DNA from: an uncultured Lachnospiraceae bacterium | GTDB taxonomy: Bacteria; Bacillota; Clostridia; Lachnospirales; Lachnospiraceae | Reading direction: 5' to 3' | Length of the DNA: 64,000 nt | NCBI GenBank assembly: GCA_947652735.1 | Contig: CANTEG010000002.1 | Coordinates: 1 to 64,000 of the forward strand | Shown here: positions 7,850-15,960 of the stretch, in pieces | Position numbering within the stretch: position 1 is the stretch's first letter | Layout of the letters: every line of letters begins with the position of its first letter | The notes under the pieces: model-generated | What the model was told of the DNA's origin: nothing | The model's input: the letters and a program-made list of their open reading frames with translations, nothing else | Databases searched by the model: none | Translations under genes and position numbers: made by a program

Positions 7850-9532
7850 ATGAAGAAAGAAAAAGTAAAAGTTTACACTTATAAGAGAGTTTCCACAACC
7901 ATGCAGATTGACGGTTACTCATTGGATGCACAAAGGGCAAGGATGAAAGCATATGCAGATTTCAACGATTACGAAATTGTAGGCGAATATGAGGATGCAG
8001 GAAAGTCGGGCAAGTCGATTGAGGGGCGGCTGCAATTCAGACAGATGATGGAAGATGTAAAATCGGGAAAAGATAATATCTCGTATGTGTTGGTGTTTAA
8101 GCTCTCACGTTTTGGAAGAAATGCAGCAGATGTCCTTTCTACGTTGCAGGTCATGCAGGATTTTGGAGTAAATTTAATCTGCGTGGAGGATGGAATTGAT
8201 TCATCCAAAGATGCGGGCAAGCTGATGATTTCCGTATTGTCGGCGGTAGCTGAAATTGAGCGTGAGAATATCCGAGTACAGACAATGGAGGGAAGAATCC
8301 AAAAAGCCAGAGAGGGAAAATGGAATGGCGGGTTTGCCCCATATGGATACCAGCTTGTAAATGGTAAATTGGAAATTAACGAAGAAGAAGCGGTTGCAAT
8401 CCGAACAATCTATGACCAGTATGTGAATACAGACATTGGTGCAAATGGAATTTCAAAGTATTTGGAAAATCACGGAATCCGAAAGATACAGCGTCAGAAT
8501 GGGAAGAACCCTCTTTTTGATTCCCATTTAGTCCGCTCGATATTGAAAAATCCAGTCTACTGCGGTAAAATTGCTTATGGACGCAGAAAAACAGAAAAAA
8601 TCCACGGAACACGAAATGAATACCATCTTGTAGAGCAGGATAATTTTCTTCTGGTGGACGGGCTGCATGAAGCTATCATTTCAGAGGAAGTCTGGAACGC
8701 TGCACAGGCAAAGTTAATTGTACAGGCGAAAAAGTACGAACACATCAACAAGGGGAAAGATGAGCGGACGCATCTGCTTTCTGGGATTGTGAAGTGTCCA
8801 TTGTGCGGTGTAGGGATGTATGGGAATAAGAGCATCAAACATAGAAAGGATGGCACTAAGTATAAGGATTTTTTCTATTATGGGTGTAAACATCGTGGTA
8901 TGCAGCGGGGACACAAATGCGATTATAAAAAGCAGATACGGGAAGAACTTCTCGACGATGCCATAGCCGAGGTAATAGTGAAGTTAGTCAGCAATCCTAA
9001 TTTTGCGGCGATGATGCAGGAAAAAATCAACATGAAAGTTGATACAACTGCCATAGAGCAGGAAATAACAAATTATGAAAAACAGCTCCGTCAAGATTAC
9101 TCCATCAAGTCTAAGCTGATAGATGAAATTGATAATCTTGACCCAGACGACAGACATTATATCAGAAGAAAGTCAGACCTTGATGACAGGCTTTATCGGA
9201 TGTATGACAAGATAGAGGAATTGGAATCACAGTTGATTGATGCCAGAGCGAAAAAGACATCCATTGAAGCAGAGAAAATCACAGGTGATAATATTTATAA
9301 GGTATTGATTTGTTTTGACAAGTTATATTTCGCCATGAACGATGTGGAGCGTAGACAGCTTATCGAAGCATTGATAGCAGAAATACAGATTTATGAGGAA
9401 CGCAAACCCAATGGTCAGTGGCTTAAATCAATTCGGTTTAAGCTGCCGATTATTGAAAAAGATTTCAGAATAGGTTTGGACAATGATACACATGTGGAGT
9501 GTGTCGTATTGATGTCAAAGGTGGAAAAGTAA
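7850..9532 (+). CDS. Large serine recombinase (integrase/transposase) of the conjugative element
   Basis: 560 residues. The resolvase-type catalytic domain (1-150) has YKRVSTTMQIDGYSLDAQ with the nucleophile Ser (RVST), the KLSRFGRNAADVL arginine region and an IERENIRVQTMEGR helix. It is followed by the recombinase domain (about 160-290) and a zinc-ribbon with CPLCG ... YYGCKHRG ... CDY cysteines (about 320-365), then a coiled-coil tail (about 400-490). This is the architecture of TndX/TnpX and phage integrases such as phiC31. It joins and excises the element at its att sites without a tyrosine integrase. An AAAGGAG-like site precedes ATG 7850. It is the last gene of the element, which is usual for an ICE end. 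Confidence 0.9.
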   Translation: MKKEKVKVYTYKRVSTTMQIDGYSLDAQRARMKAYADFNDYEIVGEYEDAGKSGKSIEGRLQFRQMMEDVKSGKDNISYVLVFKLSRFGRNAADVLSTLQVMQDFGVNLICVEDGIDSSKDAGKLMISVLSAVAEIERENIRVQTMEGRIQKAREGKWNGGFAPYGYQLVNGKLEINEEEAVAIRTIYDQYVNTDIGANGISKYLENHGIRKIQRQNGKNPLFDSHLVRSILKNPVYCGKIAYGRRKTEKIHGTRNEYHLVEQDNFLLVDGLHEAIISEEVWNAAQAKLIVQAKKYEHINKGKDERTHLLSGIVKCPLCGVGMYGNKSIKHRKDGTKYKDFFYYGCKHRGMQRGHKCDYKKQIREELLDDAIAEVIVKLVSNPNFAAMMQEKINMKVDTTAIEQEITNYEKQLRQDYSIKSKLIDEIDNLDPDDRHYIRRKSDLDDRLYRMYDKIEELESQLIDARAKKTSIEAEKITGDNIYKVLICFDKLYFAMNDVERRQLIEALIAEIQIYEERKPNGQWLKSIRFKLPIIEKDFRIGLDNDTHVECVVLMSKVEK

Positions 9533-9546
9533 GAGTGTGAAAACCT

Positions 9547-9624
9547 CTTGATTTCAGAGCATTTGTGGAATTTGGAATTCTATTTTATGATATCAACAAT
9601 CCTATCAAATGCCCTAAAATCAAG
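9547..9624. repeat. Imperfect 19-bp inverted repeat after the recombinase
   Basis: CTTGATTTCAGAGCATTTG (9547-9565) and CAAATGCCCTAAAATCAAG (9606-9624) match at 17 of 19 positions. It could be a terminator for the recombinase gene or part of the attachment region; the right arm resembles a sequence at 13439-13460. Confidence 0.55.
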
Positions 9625-9648
9625 GCTTTGGAAACATATCAATGCGTA

Positions 9649-9700
9649 AGGTTGAGTTGACAGAATAGATATTGGGTAGGTTGAGTTGACAGGATAGATA
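9649..9700. repeat. Two tandem 23-bp direct repeats
   Basis: AGGTTGAGTTGACAG(A/G)ATAGATA occurs at 9649-9671 and 9678-9700 with one difference and a 29-bp period. Each copy has a TTGACA. They may be binding sites for one of the two flanking recombinases or a promoter duplication. Confidence 0.7.
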
Positions 9701-9769
9701 AATAGGCTAATCACCATAAGCTAATATCGGTTTTATGATGAGTAGTCAAATGCAAGCAGGTGAGAAAAT

Positions 9770-10696
9770 ATGCCAAACAAACCAAATGTTTATTACATTC
9801 CTCCGAAACCAACAAGAGAAAAGCGTGTCGGGATTTATTGCCGTGTCAGTACAAATAGTATGGATCAACTTCAAAGTCTGACTGCACAGATATCCCATTT
9901 GACAAGATTGACAGCTTCAATGCTGCAATGGGTTTTGGTGGATGCGTATATAGATATTTCAACAAGTAAAACGGGTTCGTCAAGAAAAGAGTTCAATCGT
10001 ATGCTTGACGATTGCCGCTCCCGAAAATTGGATATAGTCATAACGAAAAATATCAGCAGGTTCGGCAGAGATACAGTTGAAATTTTAGATGCTCTTAATC
10101 AATTAAAAACACTTGGTGTTCGTGTAATATTTGAGCAGGAAGAATTAGATACTGCAACTACTGACAGCAGTTTGATGATATCAATAATTGAATCATTTGT
10201 GCAAGCTGAGAATGAAGCAAAAAGTGAAAATATAAAATGGGGCATTAAGCAGCGTGCAGCACTTGGAACTTCAAATCTCTATGACAGAAAGTGTTATGGA
10301 TATAAGAATGATTCGAATGGTAATCTTGTTATTGATGAAGAACAGGCTGAAAATGTTAGGCTGATATTTAATTTATACCTTAATGGAAAAAGTGTTTTAG
10401 GAATTATTAAGGAACTACAAAAACGAGAAATTCTCTCTCCAACCGGAAAAGAGAAATGGTGCAAGAGGACGATTGATGTTATGTTAAGTAATGAAAAATA
10501 TACTGGAGATGTTAAGCTTTTGAAATCGGTTAAAAGTGATGTTCATTATCTGGCATCAGAAAATAATCCTGCCATAATTTCAAAGGAAACTTTTGAGGCT
10601 GTGCAGATTGAAAAAGGACGGAGAAGTAATGTGGTGAGAGATGATCAAGGGGTTAAGAGAAAAAGTGAGAAATATAGTTCAAAAAGTAAGAGGTAA
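9770..10696 (+). CDS. Serine recombinase, C-terminally shortened
   Basis: 308 residues. The catalytic domain has GIYCRVSTNSMDQLQSL with the Ser nucleophile, KNISRFGRDTVEILD and ESFVQAENEAKSENI; the recombinase domain follows (CYGYKNDSNGNL to MLSNEKYTGDV). Relatives of this kind go on into a zinc ribbon and coiled coil for 500 or more residues, but this one stops after KSEKYSSKSKR, so the DNA-recognition end is missing. It may be inactive or work with a partner. It is not closely similar to the 560-residue recombinase. A GCAGGTGAG-like site precedes the ATG. It is followed at 47 nt by the helicase, with which it may form a mobile unit. Confidence 0.8.
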   Translation: MPNKPNVYYIPPKPTREKRVGIYCRVSTNSMDQLQSLTAQISHLTRLTASMLQWVLVDAYIDISTSKTGSSRKEFNRMLDDCRSRKLDIVITKNISRFGRDTVEILDALNQLKTLGVRVIFEQEELDTATTDSSLMISIIESFVQAENEAKSENIKWGIKQRAALGTSNLYDRKCYGYKNDSNGNLVIDEEQAENVRLIFNLYLNGKSVLGIIKELQKREILSPTGKEKWCKRTIDVMLSNEKYTGDVKLLKSVKSDVHYLASENNPAIISKETFEAVQIEKGRRSNVVRDDQGVKRKSEKYSSKSKR

Positions 10697-10743
10697 TTAA
10701 ATATAGTGAAAAATACTTTGAATATTTACAAGGAGAGATAAAA

Positions 10744-13278
10744 ATGATAGATTTTAAAAAGAAGTTGTCTGCATCAAAAAACATTAGAAAAACTGAACCA
10801 AAAGAATTATATAAAACTTTGGATAGAAAAAGTGTAGCAGGTCCATTAAGACCAGCACAAGAATATATTCTAGATGAATGGTATCAAAAGCATCATGATG
10901 ATAAAGATTTGATTATTAAGTTGCATACTGGAGAGGGAAAGACATTGATTGGACTATTAATATTACAATCAATGATTAATTCAAAAGAAGGTCCATGTTT
11001 ATATGTTTGTCCCAACAATTATTTGGTATCACAAGTATGCGTAGAAGCCGAAAAATTTGGAATACCCTATTGTATTATAGGTTCTGATAGACAGATTCCT
11101 GATGAATTTTTGTCTGGAGAAAAAATTTTAATAACAAATGCTTATAAAATATTTAATGGGAAGTCTGTATTTGGTATAGACAATCAATATGTTAAAGTTG
11201 GAACAATAATTTTGGATGATTCTCATGCGAGTGTAGATGTTATAAAAAATGCTTTTACGATTAATATCTCAAAGAGTAATGAAGAACGTTTATATCAAAA
11301 GATAGTTACTTTGTTTAGTGATGATTTGATAGATCAAGGTGAAGGAAGTTTTTTAGATATACAATCGGGTGATTACGAAACATTCATGCCTGTTCCATAC
11401 TGGAGTTGGATTGATAAAAGAGCAGAATTATTGAAAATATTATCTGAATTTTCGGGAAATAATTCTATCCAATATGTATGGCCTCTTATGCGTGATAAAA
11501 TTAAAGATTACTGTTGTTATATATCTGGAAGTGCGATTGAGATTTCACCTTATAATTTTAACGTTGATACATTTGGTTCTTTTTCTAAAGCAAACCACAG
11601 GATATTAATGTCTGCTACTACACAAGAAGATGCTTTTTTTGTTAAAGGTCTATCATTTAGTGTCGAAGCAGTTAATAATCCTTTAGCAAATCCTAATCAA
11701 AAATGGTCTGGAGAAAAAATGATTATAATTCCATCACTTATTAATGATAAATGTGATAGAGATTTGGTAGTTACTAAATTTGCTAAAATGGGAAATAAGC
11801 ACTTTGGTATGATATCATTGGTACCTAATACCACAAGAGCAAAACATTATAAAAATTTGGGAGCAATCTGTCCAGACAAAGATAGTATTTTTTCAGTAAT
11901 AGAAACATTAAAGAAAGGTGAATTTAGCAGAATTGTTGTTATAAATAATCGCTATGATGGTATTGATTTACCGGACGAAAGTTGTCGCATATTAATAATT
12001 GACTCAATGCCGTTTTTTAATAGCCTTTCGGATAAATATGAAGAAAAATGTCGACCTAATAGTGATATTATTAATAAGCTAATTGCACAAAAGATAGAAC
12101 AGGGAATTGGACGAGGTGTCCGTGGAGAAAAAGATTATTGTGCTATTTTAGTTATAGGGTCTGATGTTGTTAAATTTATGCGTAGTATGACTACAAATAA
12201 GTATTTTTCTATTCAGACTCAAAAACAAATAGATATTGGATTAGAGATTGCAAAAATGGCACAGGAAGACCTGGAGTCGGAAAATGATTCAATTAAACCT
12301 GTTATTTCATTGATTAAGCAAATGTTATCTAGAGACGAAGGATGGAAAGAATATTATACATCAGAAATGAATTCAATTGAAAATAATGATGATAATTTTT
12401 CAATATATGATTTGCTTTTAGAAGAAGCCAAAATAGAAAAATTATATTGTGATGATGAGTATGAGAAAGCATCTGCTGAAATGCAAAAAGTTATTGATAA
12501 TATATCAGAGGATAAGTTGGAAAGAGGTTGGTATTTGCAACAATTAGCTAGATATATGTATTCTGTTTCTAAAGAGAAATCAATTGAATTGCAGAAATCG
12601 GCATTTAAATGTAATTCTCAGTTATTAAAGCCTAAAACAGGAATTAATTATACAAAAGTGTCTTATATACATGAAAATAAATTAAAACGTATACGTTTGT
12701 TTTTTGAAAAATATGAAAATTATAATGAGTTAAGTCTTGCTGTTGATGAGATATTAGATAATTTATCTTTTGGTATTGAAGCAGATAAATTCGAATTAGC
12801 ACTTAAGACTGTGGGGGAATTGTTGGGTTATATAAGTCAACGACCTGATAAAGAGATTAGAAAAGGTCCGGATAATTTATGGTGTGGAATTAATAATCAA
12901 TATAATTTTTTTGAATGTAAAAGTGAAGTTGAAGAAACACGTGGAGAAATTAGTAAACATGAAGCAGGACAAATGAATAATCATTGTGCATGGTTTGAAG
13001 AGGTATATGGAACAGAAGCAAATGTAAATCGTTTTTTAATTATACCAACTAAGAATTTATCTTATTATGCAAATTTTACTCATAAGGTTAGAATAATACG
13101 TAGAGGAAAATTGAAACTTTTTAAAGAAAACATAAAGAAATTCATTAAAGAATTAAAACCGTATGATCTAACTGAAATAAGTGATGATACTTTACAGCGT
13201 ATTATAGATGAATACAAATTGAATGCCATTAATTTGGTAGATACATATTCAGAAGAATATTATCATAAAACTAAATAA
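10744..13278 (+). CDS. DinG/XPD-like superfamily 2 helicase with probable C-terminal nuclease domain
   Basis: 844 residues. Helicase motifs: I HTGEGKT (61-67), II LDDSH (157-161, a DEAH variant), III SAT (290-292), V-like RYDGIDLP (403-410) followed by LIIDSMPF, and VI QGIGRGVRG (453-461). Motifs V and VI are those of DinG/XPD helicases. After an alpha-helical middle (about 500-700) comes a likely PD-(D/E)xK nuclease: GPDNLW ... FFECKSEVE (Asp710, Glu724, Lys726) and RGEISKHEAGQM (733-744). The gene is much more AT-rich than its flanks and has an AAGGAGAG site. Its place in a defence island suggests an anti-phage DNA-degrading role; this is inferred. Confidence 0.7.
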   Translation: MIDFKKKLSASKNIRKTEPKELYKTLDRKSVAGPLRPAQEYILDEWYQKHHDDKDLIIKLHTGEGKTLIGLLILQSMINSKEGPCLYVCPNNYLVSQVCVEAEKFGIPYCIIGSDRQIPDEFLSGEKILITNAYKIFNGKSVFGIDNQYVKVGTIILDDSHASVDVIKNAFTINISKSNEERLYQKIVTLFSDDLIDQGEGSFLDIQSGDYETFMPVPYWSWIDKRAELLKILSEFSGNNSIQYVWPLMRDKIKDYCCYISGSAIEISPYNFNVDTFGSFSKANHRILMSATTQEDAFFVKGLSFSVEAVNNPLANPNQKWSGEKMIIIPSLINDKCDRDLVVTKFAKMGNKHFGMISLVPNTTRAKHYKNLGAICPDKDSIFSVIETLKKGEFSRIVVINNRYDGIDLPDESCRILIIDSMPFFNSLSDKYEEKCRPNSDIINKLIAQKIEQGIGRGVRGEKDYCAILVIGSDVVKFMRSMTTNKYFSIQTQKQIDIGLEIAKMAQEDLESENDSIKPVISLIKQMLSRDEGWKEYYTSEMNSIENNDDNFSIYDLLLEEAKIEKLYCDDEYEKASAEMQKVIDNISEDKLERGWYLQQLARYMYSVSKEKSIELQKSAFKCNSQLLKPKTGINYTKVSYIHENKLKRIRLFFEKYENYNELSLAVDEILDNLSFGIEADKFELALKTVGELLGYISQRPDKEIRKGPDNLWCGINNQYNFFECKSEVEETRGEISKHEAGQMNNHCAWFEEVYGTEANVNRFLIIPTKNLSYYANFTHKVRIIRRGKLKLFKENIKKFIKELKPYDLTEISDDTLQRIIDEYKLNAINLVDTYSEEYYHKTK

Positions 13279-13340
13279 AATAGCCTAATCACAAACACAA
13301 TGTCGATAAGACAAAATAGCTGTCAAAACCCCAAGAAATA

Positions 13341-13380
13341 AGGCTTTTTAGCACTTATAGATTTGTTTCCTAAAAAGCCT
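13341..13380. terminator. Hairpin terminator after the helicase
   Basis: AGGCTTTTTAG (13341-13351) pairs perfectly with CTAAAAAGCCT (13370-13380), loop of 18 nt. Confidence 0.65.
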
Positions 13381-13462
13381 AACTATCACATGTTGAGAGC
13401 GTAGTATTGTTGACTAAAGTACATAATTAAAAGTGTAAAAATGCTTGAAATATAAGGCTTTT

Positions 13463-13503
13463 CCGAGAGTTTGGGTGTAAATCCAGGCTCTCGGATTTTT
13501 TTG
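13463..13503 (+). terminator. Hairpin terminator with U-run
   Basis: CCGAGAG (13463-13469) pairs with CTCTCGG (13488-13494); an inner TGG/CCA extends the structure, and a run of seven T follows. Confidence 0.8.
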
Positions 13504-13604
13504 TTTTATGAGTCTAAAATTAAGTGTAAAATATAAGTTGGGAAGATAAAACTATTGAATTATGGTCGATTATACAAGAATGTTGATTAAGGTGGTGAGA
13601 AGGT

Positions 13605-13832
13605 ATGAAATCAAAGCTTAGTATAATGCTTGCTGCAAAAAGATCTGAAAAGCACCTGACAAAAAAACAAACTGCCGAACTAATGGGTGTTACGCCAATG
13701 TACTATGCACGTTTTGAAAATAATAATCTTACTCCCTCGAAGAGAAACTTAGATTTTTTTGCTGATTTTTTAGAGATTGATAAAGAAGAACTTTGGGCTA
13801 TTCTTGAGGAAGAGAAGAAAATGAAATTGTAA
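13605..13832 (+). CDS. XRE-family controller protein of the restriction-modification locus
   Basis: 75 residues forming a single Cro/CI helix-turn-helix: MLAAKRSEKHLTKKQTAELM, then GVTPMYYARFENN as recognition helix, and an acidic C-terminus. The size and place next to a methyltransferase match a C-protein. The ATG at 13605 follows AAGGTGGTGAGAAGG. The downstream promoter contains a large palindrome (13853-13877) that is a natural binding site for such a dimer; binding is inferred. Confidence 0.8.
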   Translation: MKSKLSIMLAAKRSEKHLTKKQTAELMGVTPMYYARFENNNLTPSKRNLDFFADFLEIDKEELWAILEEEKKMKL

Positions 13833-13847
13833 ATTTTTTTGCACTCC

Positions 13848-13877
13848 TTGAAAATTATAGCGCAGTGCGCTATAATT
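13848..13877 (+). promoter_or_regulatory. Methyltransferase promoter overlapped by a 25-bp palindromic operator
   Basis: TTGAAA (13848-13853) and TATAAT (13871-13876) are separated by exactly 17 bp. The perfect palindrome AATTATAGCGC-AGT-GCGCTATAATT (13853-13877) fills the spacer and the -10 box. A bound dimer would block RNA polymerase. The neighbouring XRE protein is the likely ligand. Confidence 0.75.
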
Positions 13878-13900
13878 AAGAAAATAAGGAGTTTAAGAGA

Positions 13901-14890
13901 ATGATTTCAATAGAAAAGAAACTGTTAACAGACTATACATTTATAGATCTATTTGCCGGATTAGGTGGATTTAGAATTGCATTAGAATCATTAGGTGCTA
14001 AGTGCGTTTATTCTAATGAATGGGATGTTCCAGTACAAAAGGTTTATGCAGAAAACTTTGGTGATACACCAGAAGGAGATATTACCCAGGTTGATGAAAA
14101 CACGATTCCGGACCACGATATTCTTTGTGCGGGATTTCCTTGTCAGGCATTTTCAATAAGTGGAAAACAACGTGGCTTTGAAGATAGTAGAGGAACATTG
14201 TTTTTCGATGTTGCTAGAATTGTAAAAGCAAAGAGACCTAAAGTGGTTTTTATGGAGAACGTGAAGAATTTTGCTACACATGATGATGGTAAAACTTTGG
14301 AAGTTGTAAAGGGTACAATGGAAGAGTTGGGCTATACATTTTATCAGAAAGTATTGAATGCAGTTGATTATGGTGTTCCTCAGAAACGTGAAAGAATCTA
14401 TATGGTATGTTTTAGAAACGACCTTGAGGTTAATGATTTTAAATATCCAAAGCCGTTTGAATTAACACGTCATGTTGAGGATTTTCTGCTAGATGATGAA
14501 GATATGGTAAAGGATTTATATGTTGATAGACCTGACACCTATTATAATGGAGTTGAAGATAATCAGTATAGCAATAAATCTATTCGTTTAGGTATCGTAA
14601 ACAAGGGTGGACAGGGCGAAAGAATATACAGTACTAAGGGTATAGCAATCACATTATCTGCGTATGGTGGTGGTGTTTTCGCCAAGACTGGTGGCTATTT
14701 GATTAACGGAAAAACAAGAAAATTACATCCTCGTGAATGTGCAAGAATTATGGGTTATCCAGATACTTATAAAATTTGCAAGAGTGCCAATCAAGCATAT
14801 AAGCAGTTTGGAAATTCAGTTGTAATTGATGTATTGCAGCTCATTGCAGTGGAAATAGGAACAGTAATGGAGGGTAAGAAAGATGAATGA
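13901..14890 (+). CDS. DNA (cytosine-5) methyltransferase, first of the locus
   Basis: 329 residues with the ordered C5-MTase motifs: I IDLFAGLGGFR, IV GFPCQAFSISG (catalytic Cys of PCQ), VI MENVKNF, VIII QKRERIYMV, IX RKLHPRECARIMGYPD and X QFGNSVVI. The variable target-recognition region lies at about 200-270 and is short. ATG 13901 has AAGGAG upstream. The last codons overlap the next small gene by 8 nt. It protects host DNA in a type II restriction system; the recognition sequence cannot be told from the protein alone. Two methyltransferases beside one nuclease often mean an asymmetric site with one enzyme per strand. Confidence 0.92.
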   Translation: MISIEKKLLTDYTFIDLFAGLGGFRIALESLGAKCVYSNEWDVPVQKVYAENFGDTPEGDITQVDENTIPDHDILCAGFPCQAFSISGKQRGFEDSRGTLFFDVARIVKAKRPKVVFMENVKNFATHDDGKTLEVVKGTMEELGYTFYQKVLNAVDYGVPQKRERIYMVCFRNDLEVNDFKYPKPFELTRHVEDFLLDDEDMVKDLYVDRPDTYYNGVEDNQYSNKSIRLGIVNKGGQGERIYSTKGIAITLSAYGGGVFAKTGGYLINGKTRKLHPRECARIMGYPDTYKICKSANQAYKQFGNSVVIDVLQLIAVEIGTVMEGKKDE

Positions 14891-15185
14891 AGTTGAATTT
14901 AGAAATTGGCTTATAAATAAAGGGACAAAAACAAAGGTGGCTGGAGATACCATCTCTCGACTAAAAAGAATAGAACGAGAAATTGAAAACTGCGATATTG
15001 ATGAACAATACCGCAGTGATAAATGTGAATACTTATTAAAACTGTTCTTGGATATGGGAAATAACGATGAAATGAAAAAGTATCCAAATGCTAATCTTCC
15101 AATTGGGAAGTACTACATGAGTACATATCGTCATGCCCTTAAACAGTATATTCAGTTTTCAGAAGAGGTTACTTCAAACAGCTAA
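14883..15185 (+). CDS. Small protein of restriction-modification locus, unknown function
   Basis: 100 residues, overlapping the methyltransferase by 8 nt and converging with the nuclease gene with a 17-nt overlap at the 3' ends. It is charged and helical (FRNWLINKGTKTKVAGDTISRLKRIEREIEN) with a C-terminal YRHALKQYIQF. The N-terminal part resembles the SAM-like/core-binding fold seen in recombinases and some restriction accessory proteins, but I do not recognise a named family. Translational coupling suggests a role with the methyltransferase, perhaps as an accessory or nuclease subunit. Confidence 0.6.
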   Translation: MNEVEFRNWLINKGTKTKVAGDTISRLKRIEREIENCDIDEQYRSDKCEYLLKLFLDMGNNDEMKKYPNANLPIGKYYMSTYRHALKQYIQFSEEVTSNS

Positions 15186-15960
15186 TAAACTCTGCTTCTG
15201 ACATACCAGATGTAGAGGCTTTATGTCTAATAGAAAAAATTACATTGGCGTTGTATGTATTTGAGAGTTTACGTAGTTCGTATTCATTTCCACGAAGAGA
15301 AAACATATATTCAATTCCACGAAGTATAAATCTATGGTCATGTAACTGCTGTGGAGAAACAACAAATAGTTTATCTCCGGCAATGCGAGAATCCGTAATG
15401 ATGTAATCGTGTGAAGATATGTAGTTCATAACTGAACTTAATCGACTTTTACCAACATTTCCTGAACCACTTCTTTTGATTCTGTATTTTGCAGTCACAT
15501 CAAAATAATCGCTGAAGCGGTCAATTGGCAGAATTGTATAATTGTTTGTAATGAAGAATTCGGTTCCCTTATCTCTGTAGGCCTGGATTATCCAGTCGGC
15601 AAAGATATCGGAGCCGTTTTGCATATCGATATCTTTTCCTGCAGTTCCAGCTTCTCTAAAAGCATCAAAATCAGCATTCATATGATTCATAATCAATTCT
15701 GCATATCTATTGATTCGATTAACATTTAAGCGGCTGTACTCAAATGTCTGTGTTTCTAAATCTGGTAATAGTACAAACTGGCCACACTGAGCTGGTGAGT
15801 GTTTTGCATCGATATAGAATGAGTGACCAGAATTCGTTTCTACTAGGATATCCGGTACTGTTGAATCTGCACCGCCTTGATGTATAAAACGTGCATATGC
15901 ACCAAATCTTTTGTTGAGGTAATCGGTACATTCTACCTCGAAATCTTCCCATATTGCCAT
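15169..15960 (-). CDS. Type II restriction endonuclease, PD-(D/E)xK fold
   Basis: 263 residues. The N-terminal region has the nuclease core: STVPDILVETNSGHSFYIDAKHS, with Asp in PDI and Asp-Ala-Lys as the (D/E)xK pair, followed by QCGQFVLL. The remaining C-terminal region (about 130-263) has no recognised motif and probably recognises the site. The gene overlaps the methyltransferase upstream by 28 nt, so the two are coupled, with the methyltransferase made first. It should cut unmodified foreign DNA. The family name and specificity are not identified from sequence alone. Confidence 0.75.
   Translation of the reverse strand: MAIWEDFEVECTDYLNKRFGAYARFIHQGGADSTVPDILVETNSGHSFYIDAKHSPAQCGQFVLLPDLETQTFEYSRLNVNRINRYAELIMNHMNADFDAFREAGTAGKDIDMQNGSDIFADWIIQAYRDKGTEFFITNNYTILPIDRFSDYFDVTAKYRIKRSGSGNVGKSRLSSVMNYISSHDYIITDSRIAGDKLFVVSPQQLHDHRFILRGIEYMFSLRGNEYELRKLSNTYNANVIFSIRHKASTSGMSEAEFISCLK

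Larger units (their letters stand above)
1..9660. mobile_element. Right-hand part of a Tn1549/Tn5397-like integrative conjugative element
   Basis: The stretch carries a typical ICE right-end set: the tail of a CHAP peptidoglycan hydrolase of the kind that belongs to conjugation machinery, an XRE regulator, a cargo block (two-component system plus ABC exporter), a sigma-like factor, a MazF toxin and a large serine recombinase as the last gene. The base composition of the non-cargo parts (about 1-330 and 6,700-7,600) is visibly richer in G+C than the cargo and the downstream island. The left end lies outside the window. The right boundary is inferred to lie shortly after the recombinase stop at 9,532, where inverted and direct repeats occur, but the exact att core cannot be read without an empty-site comparison. 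Confidence 0.6.
13279..13604. other. Intergenic stretch with two terminators
   Basis: No gene is seen. It holds two strong hairpins (13341-13380 and 13463-13503) and a 22-bp sequence (13439-13460) similar to the arm at 9607-9628, possibly the far border of the recombinase-helicase unit. Confidence 0.6.
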
